Below the pieces are notes generated by a model that did no database searches, was not told where the DNA came from, and saw only the letters and a list, made by a program, of their open reading frames with translations. Of a stretch of DNA of 64,000 nucleotides, positions 46,281 to 56,696 are shown in pieces; position 1 is the stretch's first letter; every line of letters starts with the position of its first letter. Where the stretch lies: the NCBI RefSeq assembly GCF_015767635.1, contig NZ_CP065230.1:2728001-2792000 (forward strand). Direction: 5' to 3'. The DNA is from Halomonas sp. A40-4. GTDB taxonomy: Bacteria; Pseudomonadota; Gammaproteobacteria; Pseudomonadales; Halomonadaceae. Both the position numbers and the translations under genes were made by a program.

Positions 46281-46721
46281 ATGGATAAACTTGAAATGCG
46301 CCACACCCTGCTTGCCGCCAAAGCGCGCAAGAAAATGAGCTGGGATGATATCGCCACCGCTGTCGGGATGTCGCCTGTGTGGGTAGCGTCAGCTTGCTAT
46401 GGCATGAACAGCGCCAGCCCCGATATCGCCCAAAAGATCTGCAACACGCTGGATGTCGAGAGCGACGTTGCCGATGCCCTGGTGACATTCCCGACCAAGG
46501 TGTGGGATGAAGCCATCCCACAGGACCCCTTCATTTATCGGCTCTATGAAGTTGTCGGCGTATATGGCGAGACACTCAAGGATGTGGTGCAGGAGCAGTT
46601 TGGCGACGGCATCATGAGTGCTATCGATTTCACCATGGACGTCGATAAGGTGGAAGATCCCAAAGGCGACCGTGTTCTGCTTACCCTGAATGGCAAGTTT
46701 TTACCTTATAAGTCCTGGTAA
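46281..46721 (+). CDS. cynS: Cyanate hydratase (cyanase)
   Basis: 146 aa. Converts cyanate and bicarbonate to ammonia and two CO2. The N-terminal HTH-like domain (residues 5-75) precedes the catalytic domain; the active-site residues of E. coli (Arg96, Glu99, Ser122) correspond here to Arg87, Glu90 and Ser113 with identical spacing. GGGAG lies before the ATG; the frame extends to 46251. No cynT carbonic anhydrase or cynR regulator is adjacent. Confidence 0.95.
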   Translation: MDKLEMRHTLLAAKARKKMSWDDIATAVGMSPVWVASACYGMNSASPDIAQKICNTLDVESDVADALVTFPTKVWDEAIPQDPFIYRLYEVVGVYGETLKDVVQEQFGDGIMSAIDFTMDVDKVEDPKGDRVLLTLNGKFLPYKSW

Positions 46722-46724
46722 CGC

Positions 46725-47564
46725 CTACTTCTGGTACGCCTCGAGCGCGGTAATGCTGCGTTCAACGCCGCTGCGATAGCTCGCCCCAAAGAGCAGCAAA
46801 TGATTAAGCAGCGGGTAGAGTTGAAATAACGCTTCACGCCTCGGCCAATCGGCCGGGGCGTCGCCGTTCCAGTAGGCCTCGAAAAAGCGTTCATCCAGGG
46901 AGCCAAATAGGGTCAACATGGCAATATCGACTTCCGGGTAGTGACGATATATCGCCGGGTCGATAATGGCGGGGCCACGCGGCGTGAACATCACATTGCC
47001 CGACCACAGATCGCCGTGCACCAGGCTCGCGGGCCTGTCGGGCAGCCAATCTTCCAACTCATGTGCCTGACGGGCGATGCGCTCATAAAGCTTTTTATCG
47101 AGCAAACCGCGCTGATAGCAGGCGTCGCCGAGAGGCAACAGCCGCCGCTCGCGCTGAAAAACACGCCCATCGTCCAACGGTGCATTGGGCTGAGGGGTGC
47201 TGCCACAGGCGTTATCCCAGTGCCAGCCATGTTGCTCACCGACGCTTGCGTGAAGCTCTTTGAGGCCTTCACCCAGCGCTGAACTATCGCGTCGGCCGGA
47301 TGCTTCAAGCGTCTCCATTACCAGCCAGCTGTCGGAAAGGCCCAGCACCTGAGGGACAATCAAGATGGAACACGCTCCCTTTAACGCCCGCAGTGCCTCG
47401 GCTTCACCGCGCAGCCGCTGCGCGTCGTCATGTTTGACGACGACGCTGCCCTGTTCGGTATCAAGCTGATAGACGGCCGCAATATCGCCACCGCCAAGCG
47501 GCGTTAATGCGCCCTTGGGGGTAAGGTCGAGTGTTTCCAGTAACGCGTCTAGGGCCGAGTCCAT
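46725..47564 (-). CDS. Fructosamine/ketosamine-3-kinase family protein
   Basis: 279 aa. Kinase-like fold with LVHGDLWSGNVMF (catalytic loop) and AIIDPAIYRHYPEVDIAML (metal-binding loop), as in YniA and fructosamine-3-kinases that repair glycated proteins or phosphorylate ribulosamines/erythrulosamines. ATG at 47564 has AGGAG upstream; the frame is open into talB but only as shadow. It ends three bases from cynS and probably is the last gene of the polyol operon. Confidence 0.9.
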   Translation of the reverse strand: MDSALDALLETLDLTPKGALTPLGGGDIAAVYQLDTEQGSVVVKHDDAQRLRGEAEALRALKGACSILIVPQVLGLSDSWLVMETLEASGRRDSSALGEGLKELHASVGEQHGWHWDNACGSTPQPNAPLDDGRVFQRERRLLPLGDACYQRGLLDKKLYERIARQAHELEDWLPDRPASLVHGDLWSGNVMFTPRGPAIIDPAIYRHYPEVDIAMLTLFGSLDERFFEAYWNGDAPADWPRREALFQLYPLLNHLLLFGASYRSGVERSITALEAYQK

Positions 47565-47625
47565 TGCATGCTCCTGTGCGCTGAATGTCTGTCTATTATG
47601 ACTGCCGACTGTCGGCGACGTCGAC

Positions 47626-48579
47626 TCACCCGAGCCGCTGATGAATGAGCTTTTCCAGTTCAAGCTGGTCATCGTGGAAACGACGGATACCTTCCGCCAG
47701 CTTGTCGTTGGCCATCGCATCCTGATTGTGACCCCAGCGGAAATCAGCTTCACTCAAAGCCGGTAACGGCTGACCGTTGCCGGTATGTGCCGCAATCCGG
47801 GGCGTCACTTCACCTTCTGCCGAGGCCAGCTCTTCAAGCAATGCCGGGGAGATGGTCAACCGTGGGCAGCCCGCCAACGCCAGCACCTGGCCGGTGGTGC
47901 GGAAGCTGGCACCCATCACGACGGTATCGTAGCCGCCCTGATTAGCGCGTTCACAAACACCACGCACGAACAGAACACCCGGGTCGTTTTCTGGTGTGTA
48001 GTCATTGCCGGTGGCGTTCTTGTACCAGTCGGTCACGCGCCCCACGAAGGGCGAGATAAGAAACACGCCCGCATCAAAGCAGGCCTGGGCCTGGGCATCG
48101 CTGAACAGCAGCGTCAGGTTGCACTGAATGCCCTCTCGCTCGAGCACTTCGGCGGCGCGAATGCCCTCCCAGGTAGACGCCAGCTTGATCAGCACGCGGT
48201 CGCGGCTAACGCCTCGGGCTTCATAAAGCTCGATCAGCTCGTGAGCCTTGGCGATGCTCGCCTGGGTGTCAAACGACAGTCGGGCCGCCACTTCGGTGGA
48301 AACACGCCCCGGTACCACCGCGGCGACTTCACTACCCACGGCAACCGCCAAACGGTCTACCGCGTGGGTGACCTGCTGCTCGCGAGCACCACCGGACGCC
48401 TTAACCTGGCTCAACTCCTCATCGATCATCGCCTGGTAGCCCGGCAAACTAAACGCTTTGAGCAACAGCGACGGATTGGTGGTGGCGTCTTGCGGCTGGT
48501 AACGACGAATCGCCTCCAGATCACCGGTATCGGCCACCACCAGTGAGTGTTGTTTTAATTGCTGTAGTTGATCCAACAT
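47626..48579 (-). CDS. talB: Transaldolase
   Basis: 317 aa, E. coli TalB length. Transfers dihydroxyacetone units in the non-oxidative pentose phosphate pathway. Schiff-base Lys132 is in [13 protein letters not shown], and [12 protein letters not shown] is the N-terminal signature. In the polyol operon it would process xylulose-5-phosphate made by XylB. Confidence 0.96.
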   Translation of the reverse strand: MLDQLQQLKQHSLVVADTGDLEAIRRYQPQDATTNPSLLLKAFSLPGYQAMIDEELSQVKASGGAREQQVTHAVDRLAVAVGSEVAAVVPGRVSTEVAARLSFDTQASIAKAHELIELYEARGVSRDRVLIKLASTWEGIRAAEVLEREGIQCNLTLLFSDAQAQACFDAGVFLISPFVGRVTDWYKNATGNDYTPENDPGVLFVRGVCERANQGGYDTVVMGASFRTTGQVLALAGCPRLTISPALLEELASAEGEVTPRIAAHTGNGQPLPALSEADFRWGHNQDAMANDKLAEGIRRFHDDQLELEKLIHQRLG

Positions 48580-48591
48580 AAATGCTCCTTA

Positions 48592-50100
48592 TTAACCGGG
48601 TGCCTTCAATGAATGAGTGCTGCCGTGGCGTTGCTCGAGCGCACGACAATAACGCGCATAGGCTGTTTGGTAAGCCGCCACTTGTATGGGGTCAGGATCT
48701 GCCTGCGATTCAGCATCCAGCGTTACCAGCCGTTCACACAACGCTTCCAGGGTAACCCCATCTTCCCGCTGGTCACACCAAGCGGCCTGCAGGGCGGCAC
48801 CCAGCGCCGCGGCATCGGTGATTTCCGGGCAGATCACCTGCGTATTGGTGATATCCGCCACCATCTGCCGCCATACCGGGCTCTTGGCGCCGCCGCCAAT
48901 CAGGCGAATCTGGCTGGCCCCCGCGGTTAAGTCTCCGAGCAGTTCCAACCCATACCGCAGTGCAAAGGTTGCCCCTTCCATCACCGCACGGCACAGGTTG
49001 GCCTGGGTGGTATTCAGACTGGTCAGGCCCAGGAAGTCCGCGGACGCCTCCGGCAACATGGGAACCCGTTCACCGTTGAAAAACGGCAGCACCGTCACCC
49101 CTTCGGCGCCAACCGGGGCACTGGCCACCCGCTCGCCAAACGCAGCCAGGTCCAAACCGAACAGCTCGCGCACACGGGTAGTGGCAGAGGTCACGTTCAT
49201 GGTGCAGATCAGCGGCAACCACCCGCCGGTGCTCGAACAGAAATTGGCGACCATGGCATTATCGCAAACCACAGGGGCCGGTGAGTATGCACACACCGTG
49301 CCTGATGTTCCCAAGCTTAACGTAATCAGCCCCGGGGTTATATTGCCGGTACCAATCGCGCCAAGCATGTTATCCCCGCCGCCTGAAGACACCACGACAT
49401 CATCTGCCAAGCCCAATTCGGCGGCTACGGCACTTTGCACAACTCCAGCGGGTTCATGCGCCTCAAGCAACCGGGGAAGCACGCGCTTGGCATCCAGCTC
49501 AGGGGCTATCTCGGCAAACACATCCAGCCGCCAGCGGCGCCTTAGCGTGTCGAAGTAGCCAGTCCCGGAGGCATCGCCTGCCTCGGTCACGCGGTTGCCG
49601 GTGAGCCAGAAATTCAGGTAATCGTGAGGCAACAACAGACTATCGATACGCTGATAAGCGGCAGGATGATGGTCGCGCAACCACGCCACCTTGGAGGCGG
49701 TATAGCCGGTTTGCAGCACCAGGCCAAGCTTTTCCAGGCAGCCCGTTTCTCCGCCAAGGCGCACCATCAGGTCGCTGTTATGGGTACTGGTTTCGGTATC
49801 GCACCACAATTTGGCGGGATATACCGGCTCGCCCTCGGCGTCCAGTGCCACCATGCCATGCTGCTGGCCGGAGACACCGATACCGCGCACCTGGCTGGCA
49901 TCGACTTCAGCACGCTCAAGCGCCTCGAAGAAAGCGCCTTTCAGCGCTGTCAGCCACTCGCTTGGGGCCTGCTCACGGCGGCCATTTTCACCTTCATCCA
50001 GATGGTGGGGGCGGCTCGCCTCCCCGCGGATAAGGCCTTGCTCAACATCCACGACCACCACTTTGGTACTTTGCGTTCCGCAATCGACTCCGATATACAT
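48592..50100 (-). CDS. xylB: Xylulokinase
   Basis: 502 aa FGGY kinase. GVDCGTQSTKVVVVD binds phosphate, GVSGQQHGMVALD gives the substrate strand and the catalytic Asp is in the AYSPAPVV... GGGDNMLGA half. Phosphorylates D-xylulose formed from D-arabitol or xylitol. One-base overlap with the upstream dehydrogenase gene and 12 bases to talB. Confidence 0.95.
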   Translation of the reverse strand: MYIGVDCGTQSTKVVVVDVEQGLIRGEASRPHHLDEGENGRREQAPSEWLTALKGAFFEALERAEVDASQVRGIGVSGQQHGMVALDAEGEPVYPAKLWCDTETSTHNSDLMVRLGGETGCLEKLGLVLQTGYTASKVAWLRDHHPAAYQRIDSLLLPHDYLNFWLTGNRVTEAGDASGTGYFDTLRRRWRLDVFAEIAPELDAKRVLPRLLEAHEPAGVVQSAVAAELGLADDVVVSSGGGDNMLGAIGTGNITPGLITLSLGTSGTVCAYSPAPVVCDNAMVANFCSSTGGWLPLICTMNVTSATTRVRELFGLDLAAFGERVASAPVGAEGVTVLPFFNGERVPMLPEASADFLGLTSLNTTQANLCRAVMEGATFALRYGLELLGDLTAGASQIRLIGGGAKSPVWRQMVADITNTQVICPEITDAAALGAALQAAWCDQREDGVTLEALCERLVTLDAESQADPDPIQVAAYQTAYARYCRALEQRHGSTHSLKAPG

Positions 50101-51587
50101 TACTGAATTCCTATGGACGAGACCAGATCCTCAAGCGTAGCGCGTGCGCCGCGTTCGTGCAGCGATGTCAGCGCCTCAAGGTAGGCCGCCAGAAAACGGG
50201 GTTGGTCTGCCAGGTCACCAAACACCTCACGGTTTTCAACAAACGCCGTTGGCTGGGTGCGATTATTGGCGGCAACCTGCATGAGTGACGCTTTCAGACG
50301 ATCGACGATCTCGATCGGTTCGCCCTGTTCGTCGACCCCTTCAGCATAGCGCGCCCAACTGGCTACAACCGCCGCGCTGCGTTTGATCTCACCGCCATCG
50401 GCCAACTGCTGACGAATCACCGGTACCAGCCACTTGGGTATACGGTCAGAGCTTTCTGCGCACAGGCGCGCCAGTGTGTCCTTGATTTGGGGGTTGGCAA
50501 AGCGCTCGATGAGCGTCAGCCGATAGGCTTCCAGGTCAACGCCAGGCACCGGCGCCAGCGTGGGTGAGCCCTCTTCACGCATGTAGCCTAGCAAAAAGTC
50601 GACAAATAGCGGGTCCTGGCAGACTTCGTGGGCGTAGCGATAACCGGCCAGATAGCCAAAGTAGGTCAGCGCCTGATGGCTCGCGTTAAGCAGCCGCAGT
50701 TTCATCAGCTCGTAAGGCTCAACGTCATCAACCAACTGTACGCCCACCTTGTCCAGCGCCGGACGCCCCAGCGGAAAATGGTCTTCCAGCACCCACTGCG
50801 TGAAAGGCTCACAGACCACGGGCCAGGCATCGTCAATCTCAAAATGCTGCGAAAGCTCGCTGATATCCGCCTCTGAGGTCACCGGGGTAATACGGTCCAC
50901 CATGGCGTTGGGAAACGCCACTTGGTCGGCTACCCACTCCCCCAGCGCGTTATCCCGGGCACGGGCGTAAGCGCTGAACATGCGCTTCGCCACATCGCCG
51001 TTGCCCTGAATGTTATCGCAGGACATGACCGTAAAGGGGGCGATCCCCCGCTCGCGGCGGCGTACCAGCGCCTCCACCACCAGACCGAAGCTGGATGAGG
51101 GCTGGGTGGGATGGGCCAGGTCGTCGCGTATTTGTGGATTATCCAGATCGAACTCGCCGGTCACCGGGTGGAAGTTGTAACCGCCTTCGGTGACCGTCAA
51201 CGACACGATGCGAATCTGTGGATCGGCCATCTGTTCGATCACCGCCTCGGCGGCCTCAGGCGCGAACAGGTAGTTAACCATGCTGCCGATTATCCGCGGC
51301 TCATAGCGGCCATCCGGGTGTTTGACGACCAGCGTATAAAGGTGGTCCTGCGCTGCCAGCGCCTGTTGCATGCGTTTATCACCCGGCATTACGCCCACAC
51401 CGACAATCCCCCAGTCCAGCGCTTCGCCCCTGTTCATCAGGGCATCCAGATACATCGCCTGGTGGGCGCGATGAAAGCCGCCCACACCAATGTGAACAAT
51501 ACCCGGGGTAATCCTGCTGCGATCATAGTCAGGCGTGGCAATGGGGGAGCCTAGTTTGCCCACATTGTGATTATTGAGTTGGGTCAT
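50100..51587 (-). CDS. mtlK: Mannitol dehydrogenase family protein (mannitol/arabitol 2-dehydrogenase)
   Basis: 495 aa, long-chain polyol dehydrogenase. VHIGVGGFHRAHQAMYLD binds NAD; the active-site Lys is expected near the middle (PFTVMSCDNIQGNG precedes it). Converts mannitol to fructose or arabitol to xylulose. Its product feeds XylB. Preceded by a P-loop kinase gene, 36 bases apart. Confidence 0.93.
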   Translation of the reverse strand: MTQLNNHNVGKLGSPIATPDYDRSRITPGIVHIGVGGFHRAHQAMYLDALMNRGEALDWGIVGVGVMPGDKRMQQALAAQDHLYTLVVKHPDGRYEPRIIGSMVNYLFAPEAAEAVIEQMADPQIRIVSLTVTEGGYNFHPVTGEFDLDNPQIRDDLAHPTQPSSSFGLVVEALVRRRERGIAPFTVMSCDNIQGNGDVAKRMFSAYARARDNALGEWVADQVAFPNAMVDRITPVTSEADISELSQHFEIDDAWPVVCEPFTQWVLEDHFPLGRPALDKVGVQLVDDVEPYELMKLRLLNASHQALTYFGYLAGYRYAHEVCQDPLFVDFLLGYMREEGSPTLAPVPGVDLEAYRLTLIERFANPQIKDTLARLCAESSDRIPKWLVPVIRQQLADGGEIKRSAAVVASWARYAEGVDEQGEPIEIVDRLKASLMQVAANNRTQPTAFVENREVFGDLADQPRFLAAYLEALTSLHERGARATLEDLVSSIGIQ

Positions 51588-51622
51588 CGTCGCTCTCCAG
51601 GTTATTCGTTGGACATGACGTG

Positions 51623-52243
51623 CTAACGCCAGTACTGATCGGGCGAAAAACTGCCTGTTTTCACCAGTTGAGCATTGAGCATGTCTTTTTGGTGCGTGCG
51701 CTCAATGGCGCCTGCGTGGTCCTGGCCCATGGCTAACCAGCGGGCCACCAGGCGCTGCGCCAAGACGTCATCGTCGACATCAAGCATCAGCGTCCAGTCA
51801 AACAAAGGTTGCAGGTCGCGCCATATCGGGCGGTCGAGCAATAAATAGTTGCCCTCGACAATCACGATGCGCTGTTCAAGGCGGATGAGCCGCCCACCGG
51901 CGCGAGCCAGATCCAGCGGGCGGTCGAACACGGGGACAGCGACCGCCTGGTCAGCGCGGCGAAGTCGCTCCAGATCAACACGCAGACCGTCCACGTCGAA
52001 GGTGTGCGGCGCGCCCTTGAGTGGCAGCTGCGCCTCACCGAGCACGGCATTGTCGAAGTGATAGCCATCCATCGGCACCACCCCAGCCTGCCCTGGCAAC
52101 TGTTGGTTAATCGCTGCACACAGTTGCTCGCTGCGGTAAGACTTCCCGGCACCGGGCGGACCCGCCAGGGCGACGATATAACGAGGAATGCCGGCTGCCG
52201 CATCGATAATCTGGCGGCTGATATGGTCAATATCCGGGGTCAT
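51623..52243 (-). CDS. P-loop nucleoside/sugar kinase-like protein (uridine kinase/YggC superfamily)
   Basis: 206 aa. Walker A GPPGAGKS, then MDGYHFDNAVLG and the lid region VFDRPLDLARAGG, which resemble uridine kinase and pantothenate kinase and the FrcK-type proteins near fructose transporters. No other fructokinase gene is visible in the operon, so it may phosphorylate the fructose made by the two dehydrogenases; this is inference. Confidence 0.82.
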   Translation of the reverse strand: MTPDIDHISRQIIDAAAGIPRYIVALAGPPGAGKSYRSEQLCAAINQQLPGQAGVVPMDGYHFDNAVLGEAQLPLKGAPHTFDVDGLRVDLERLRRADQAVAVPVFDRPLDLARAGGRLIRLEQRIVIVEGNYLLLDRPIWRDLQPLFDWTLMLDVDDDVLAQRLVARWLAMGQDHAGAIERTHQKDMLNAQLVKTGSFSPDQYWR

Positions 52244-52249
52244 GGCAAG

Positions 52250-53035
52250 TCAGCTCATCCAATTGCCGCCATCGACGTTGAGCGTCTGGGCGACGATATA
52301 GTCACTGTCCTGGCTGGCCAGGAAGACCGCTGCACCAGTATGGTCTTCCGGCAGCCCCATACGGCCAAACGGTACGGCCTCGCCGACCAGGCGCTTTTTC
52401 TCGCCCAATGGACGGTTTTCATAGCGGGCGAACAGCGCATCCACGGTTTCCCACATCGGCGTATCCACCACGCCGGGGGCAATGCCATTGACGTTGATGC
52501 TGTGCTTGATCAAGTCCAGCCCACAGGACTGGGTAAGGCTGATCACGGCCGCCTTACTGGCGCAGTAAACGCTCACCAGCGCTTCACCACGGCGCCCCGC
52601 CTGGGACGCCATATTGATGATCTTGCCACCCTGCCCCTGGTCCACCATCGCTTTGGCCACCGCCTGAAGGGTGAAAAACATGCCTTTGGTATTAACGGCG
52701 AATTGCTTATCAAAGCTCGCCTCCGTGACCTCAAGCACAGGCGCCATATCAAATACCGCCGCGTTATTGACCAGAATATCGATGCGCCCCATGCGCTCGC
52801 GAACCTCTGCCACCATGGCGTCGATGGACGCTGTATCGCAGACATCCAGCTCAATTCCCAGCACCCGTTCCTCACCCGCTGCCTGGCGTAGCAGATTAAC
52901 AGCGTCATTGACGGCCGCTGTATCAATATCGGCGACCACCACGCTGGCCCCTTCGCTGAGGTAGCGCGCGGCGATCGCCAGTCCGATACCTTTCGCCCCA
53001 CCAGTCACGATGGCTACCTTACTGGTTAGCTTCAT
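52250..53035 (-). CDS. smoS: Short-chain polyol dehydrogenase (sorbitol dehydrogenase, SmoS-like)
   Basis: 261 aa. Rossmann motif TGGAKGIGLAIA, NNAA, catalytic Ser region NMASQAGRRGEA and YxxxK (YCASK). SmoS/PolS-type enzymes oxidise sorbitol to fructose and galactitol to tagatose. GGAGG lies before ATG at 53035; the start lies inside the HAD gene's end (17-base overlap). Confidence 0.92.
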   Translation of the reverse strand: MKLTSKVAIVTGGAKGIGLAIAARYLSEGASVVVADIDTAAVNDAVNLLRQAAGEERVLGIELDVCDTASIDAMVAEVRERMGRIDILVNNAAVFDMAPVLEVTEASFDKQFAVNTKGMFFTLQAVAKAMVDQGQGGKIINMASQAGRRGEALVSVYCASKAAVISLTQSCGLDLIKHSINVNGIAPGVVDTPMWETVDALFARYENRPLGEKKRLVGEAVPFGRMGLPEDHTGAAVFLASQDSDYIVAQTLNVDGGNWMS

Positions 53036-53713
53036 GCCGACCTCCATTGTGGGCAAGATCTTGCCACTCGCTAACCAGGTCATTTAGCCCCTTCATGTGC
53101 GGCAAGATGCGCCAGGCGCCCGCCTTACGAAGCCGCTCCGATTGGCCATCATCGACATGGCTGGCCCCCACAAAGCCAATCACCCACATACCTGCCGCGG
53201 TGGCCGCCGTCACGCCGGCCACACTATCCTCCACTACCAGACAGTCATGGGGCGCCTCTCCCATGGTCTCGGCCGCCAGTTGATAGAGCGCGGGGTCTGG
53301 CTTCGGTTGGTCGACCTGTTCTGCGGTAAAAATCGGTACATCGCCAAGGGCGGCATCCAGCCCAGTACCCGCAAGCGATGCCAGCACTCGACAGCGACGG
53401 CTGTTGGAAACCACCGCCTTGGGTAGCGTCAGCGCCCGCACAGCAGCTTCAGCACCGTCGATCGCGATGAGTTCACGTGCCAACCTCGCCTCAATGGCGG
53501 TATCGACCCGCTCCGCCGCATTCGCGGGTAACGGATAGACGCTTAACTGCTCGGCATGACGCAGAATGTTAGCAGTGGTCATGCCTAACGCCTGTCCAAG
53601 CGATTGCTCAACATCAATATCCGGCAGCCAGCGGCCAAGGTGTTCCGCCAGGGTGCCTTCGGCCAAGGCTTCGCTATCGACAAGAACACCGTCACAGTCG
53701 AAAATAAGCGCCG

Positions 53714-53717
<4 letters not shown>
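53019..53717 (-). CDS. HAD-superfamily phosphatase/phosphoglucomutase-like protein
   Basis: 232 aa. Motif I FDCDGVLVDSE, motif II VSNSRRCRVL, motif III PKPDPALY and VEDSVAGVTAA. It resembles small sugar phosphatases or beta-phosphoglucomutase. A possible role is removal of toxic sugar phosphates such as mannitol-1-phosphate. Overlaps the ATPase gene by ATGA. Confidence 0.9.
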
Positions 53718-54871
<1,154 letters not shown>

Positions 54872-54883
54872 AGGAAAACTCCT

Positions 54884-55714
54884 TTACTTGACGGCACCAA
54901 AGGTCAGGCCGCGCACCATTTGCTTCTGGGTCATCCAGCCGAGGATTAGAATGGGCGCAATCGCCATCGTGGAGGCCGCTGATAACTTGGCCCAGAACAG
55001 CCCCTCGGGGCTTGAAAACGAGGCGATATAGGCGGTCAGCGGCGCCGCTTTGGACGACGTGAGATTGAGGCTCCAGAACGCTTCATTCCAGCTCAGGATG
55101 ACCGACAGCAAGCCTGTCGACGCGATGCCCGGCAGGGTCAGCGGCAAAAGCAGAAAGAACACCTCCTGGAACGTCGTGGCGCCGTCCATGCGGCCAGCTT
55201 CGAGGATGTCCTTGGGCATGTCCTTGAAGAAGGTGTAAAGCATCCACACCACAATCGGCAGGTTCATCAGCGTATAGATGATGATCAGTCCGGTGCGGGT
55301 ATCCAGCAGCCCAACATCGCGGAAGATCAGATAAATCGGCACCAGTACACCAACAGGTGGCAGCATCTTGGTGGATAGCATCCACAGCAAGGTGCCTTTG
55401 GTACGCTTGGTCGGCAAAAACGCCATCGAATATGCCGAAGGAATCGCGATCAACAAGGCCAGTAGCGTCGAGCCAAAGGCCACCACGACGCTGTTAAGCG
55501 CGAAGCGTGTATAGCCCGACCGCTCCTGAACCGCTTGATAGCTCTCGAGGGTAGGCGAAAAAATAAACGACGGGTCGGCAATCGCCGCTGTCTCGGTTTT
55601 AAAGCCTGTCAGAACCATCCACAGGATGGGGAAGAAAATCACCAAGGCCACCGACCAGCCAAAGACCGTCAGCAGCAGTTTTTTGCTGTTAATGGAACGT
55701 AAGCTTGTCATCAC
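54884..55714 (-). CDS. smoG: Polyol ABC transporter permease (SmoG-like, MalG type)
   Basis: 276 aa, six membrane segments. EAA loop EAGRMDGATTFQEVFFLLLPL contacts the ATPase. C-terminus TQKQMVRGLTFGAVK is the MalG-type ending. Confidence 0.94.
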   Translation of the reverse strand: MMTSLRSINSKKLLLTVFGWSVALVIFFPILWMVLTGFKTETAAIADPSFIFSPTLESYQAVQERSGYTRFALNSVVVAFGSTLLALLIAIPSAYSMAFLPTKRTKGTLLWMLSTKMLPPVGVLVPIYLIFRDVGLLDTRTGLIIIYTLMNLPIVVWMLYTFFKDMPKDILEAGRMDGATTFQEVFFLLLPLTLPGIASTGLLSVILSWNEAFWSLNLTSSKAAPLTAYIASFSSPEGLFWAKLSAASTMAIAPILILGWMTQKQMVRGLTFGAVK

Positions 55715-55741
55715 AAGACTCCCAGGACACTTACGTGCCGG

Positions 55742-56632
55742 TTACTCTTCCAGGTTTTTGGCGACCATGCGGACCAGGAAGATAGCGACGATATTGGCGA
55801 GAATGATCGCGATCACCCCACCGGCGGAGGCAGTGCCGACATCGAAATCCAATAGCGCACGGATATAAATCAGATAGGCCAGGTTGGTCGTGGCAAGCCC
55901 AGGCCCGCCGGAGGTGGTGACAAAAATTTCCGCGAAGATGGTCAGCAGAAAAATCATCTCGATCATGACCACCACGCTGATGGCGCGCTTGAGGTGCGGC
56001 AGCGTGATAAAGAAGAAAATGGCGACCGGCCCCGCGCCATCCATGCGGGCGGCTTCGACCTGATCTTCGTCCAGCGACTGCATCGCCGTCAGCAGGATCA
56101 GTAGCGCGAACGGTGTCCACTGCCAGGCCACAATAATCACGATTGAGGTCAGCGGTAGCGATGAAAACCAATCCAATGCGGGCAAGCCAAACGACTCAGC
56201 CAGCCAGGCCAGCACCCCATTGGATGGGTGCATCATCATGTTTTTCCACACCAAAGCACTGACGGTGGGCATGACAAAAAACGGTGAAATCGCCAGCACG
56301 CGGGCAATGCCCCGCCCGGCAAACTCCTGCTGAAACAGCACGGCCAGCAGCGTACCGCCGACCACGGTAATCACCAGTACCCACCCCACCAACAGCAGGG
56401 TATTGCCCATCGCCGCCCAGAGCGACGGATCGGTCAGTAGATACTGATAGTTCTCGAATCCGGCAAAGCCGGTCATCTCCGGCATCAACAGGTTATAGCG
56501 CTGCAGCGAAAACCAGATCGTCATGCCCAACGGCACAACCATCCAAAGCAGCAGTAGCGTGACAGCGGGTGCTTGAAGCGACAGCGTTCTCAGCCCGCCG
56601 ACGGTGCGGCCGGAAGTACGTTTCGTATTCAT
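55742..56632 (-). CDS. smoF: Polyol ABC transporter permease (SmoF-like, MalF type)
   Basis: 296 aa, six membrane segments. EAA loop EAARMDGAGPVAIFFFITLPHL. N-terminal arm with PAVTLLLLWMVVPLGMTIWFSLQRYN. ATG at 56632 has CAGGTA nearby; an in-frame earlier start at 56656 is less likely. Confidence 0.94.
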   Translation of the reverse strand: MNTKRTSGRTVGGLRTLSLQAPAVTLLLLWMVVPLGMTIWFSLQRYNLLMPEMTGFAGFENYQYLLTDPSLWAAMGNTLLLVGWVLVITVVGGTLLAVLFQQEFAGRGIARVLAISPFFVMPTVSALVWKNMMMHPSNGVLAWLAESFGLPALDWFSSLPLTSIVIIVAWQWTPFALLILLTAMQSLDEDQVEAARMDGAGPVAIFFFITLPHLKRAISVVVMIEMIFLLTIFAEIFVTTSGGPGLATTNLAYLIYIRALLDFDVGTASAGGVIAIILANIVAIFLVRMVAKNLEE

Positions 56633-56696
56633 GGAAGTACCTGCCAGAAGGCGCAAGGAAAAACGCCTGGGCTCGAAGGCCCAGGCGTTAACCGCG

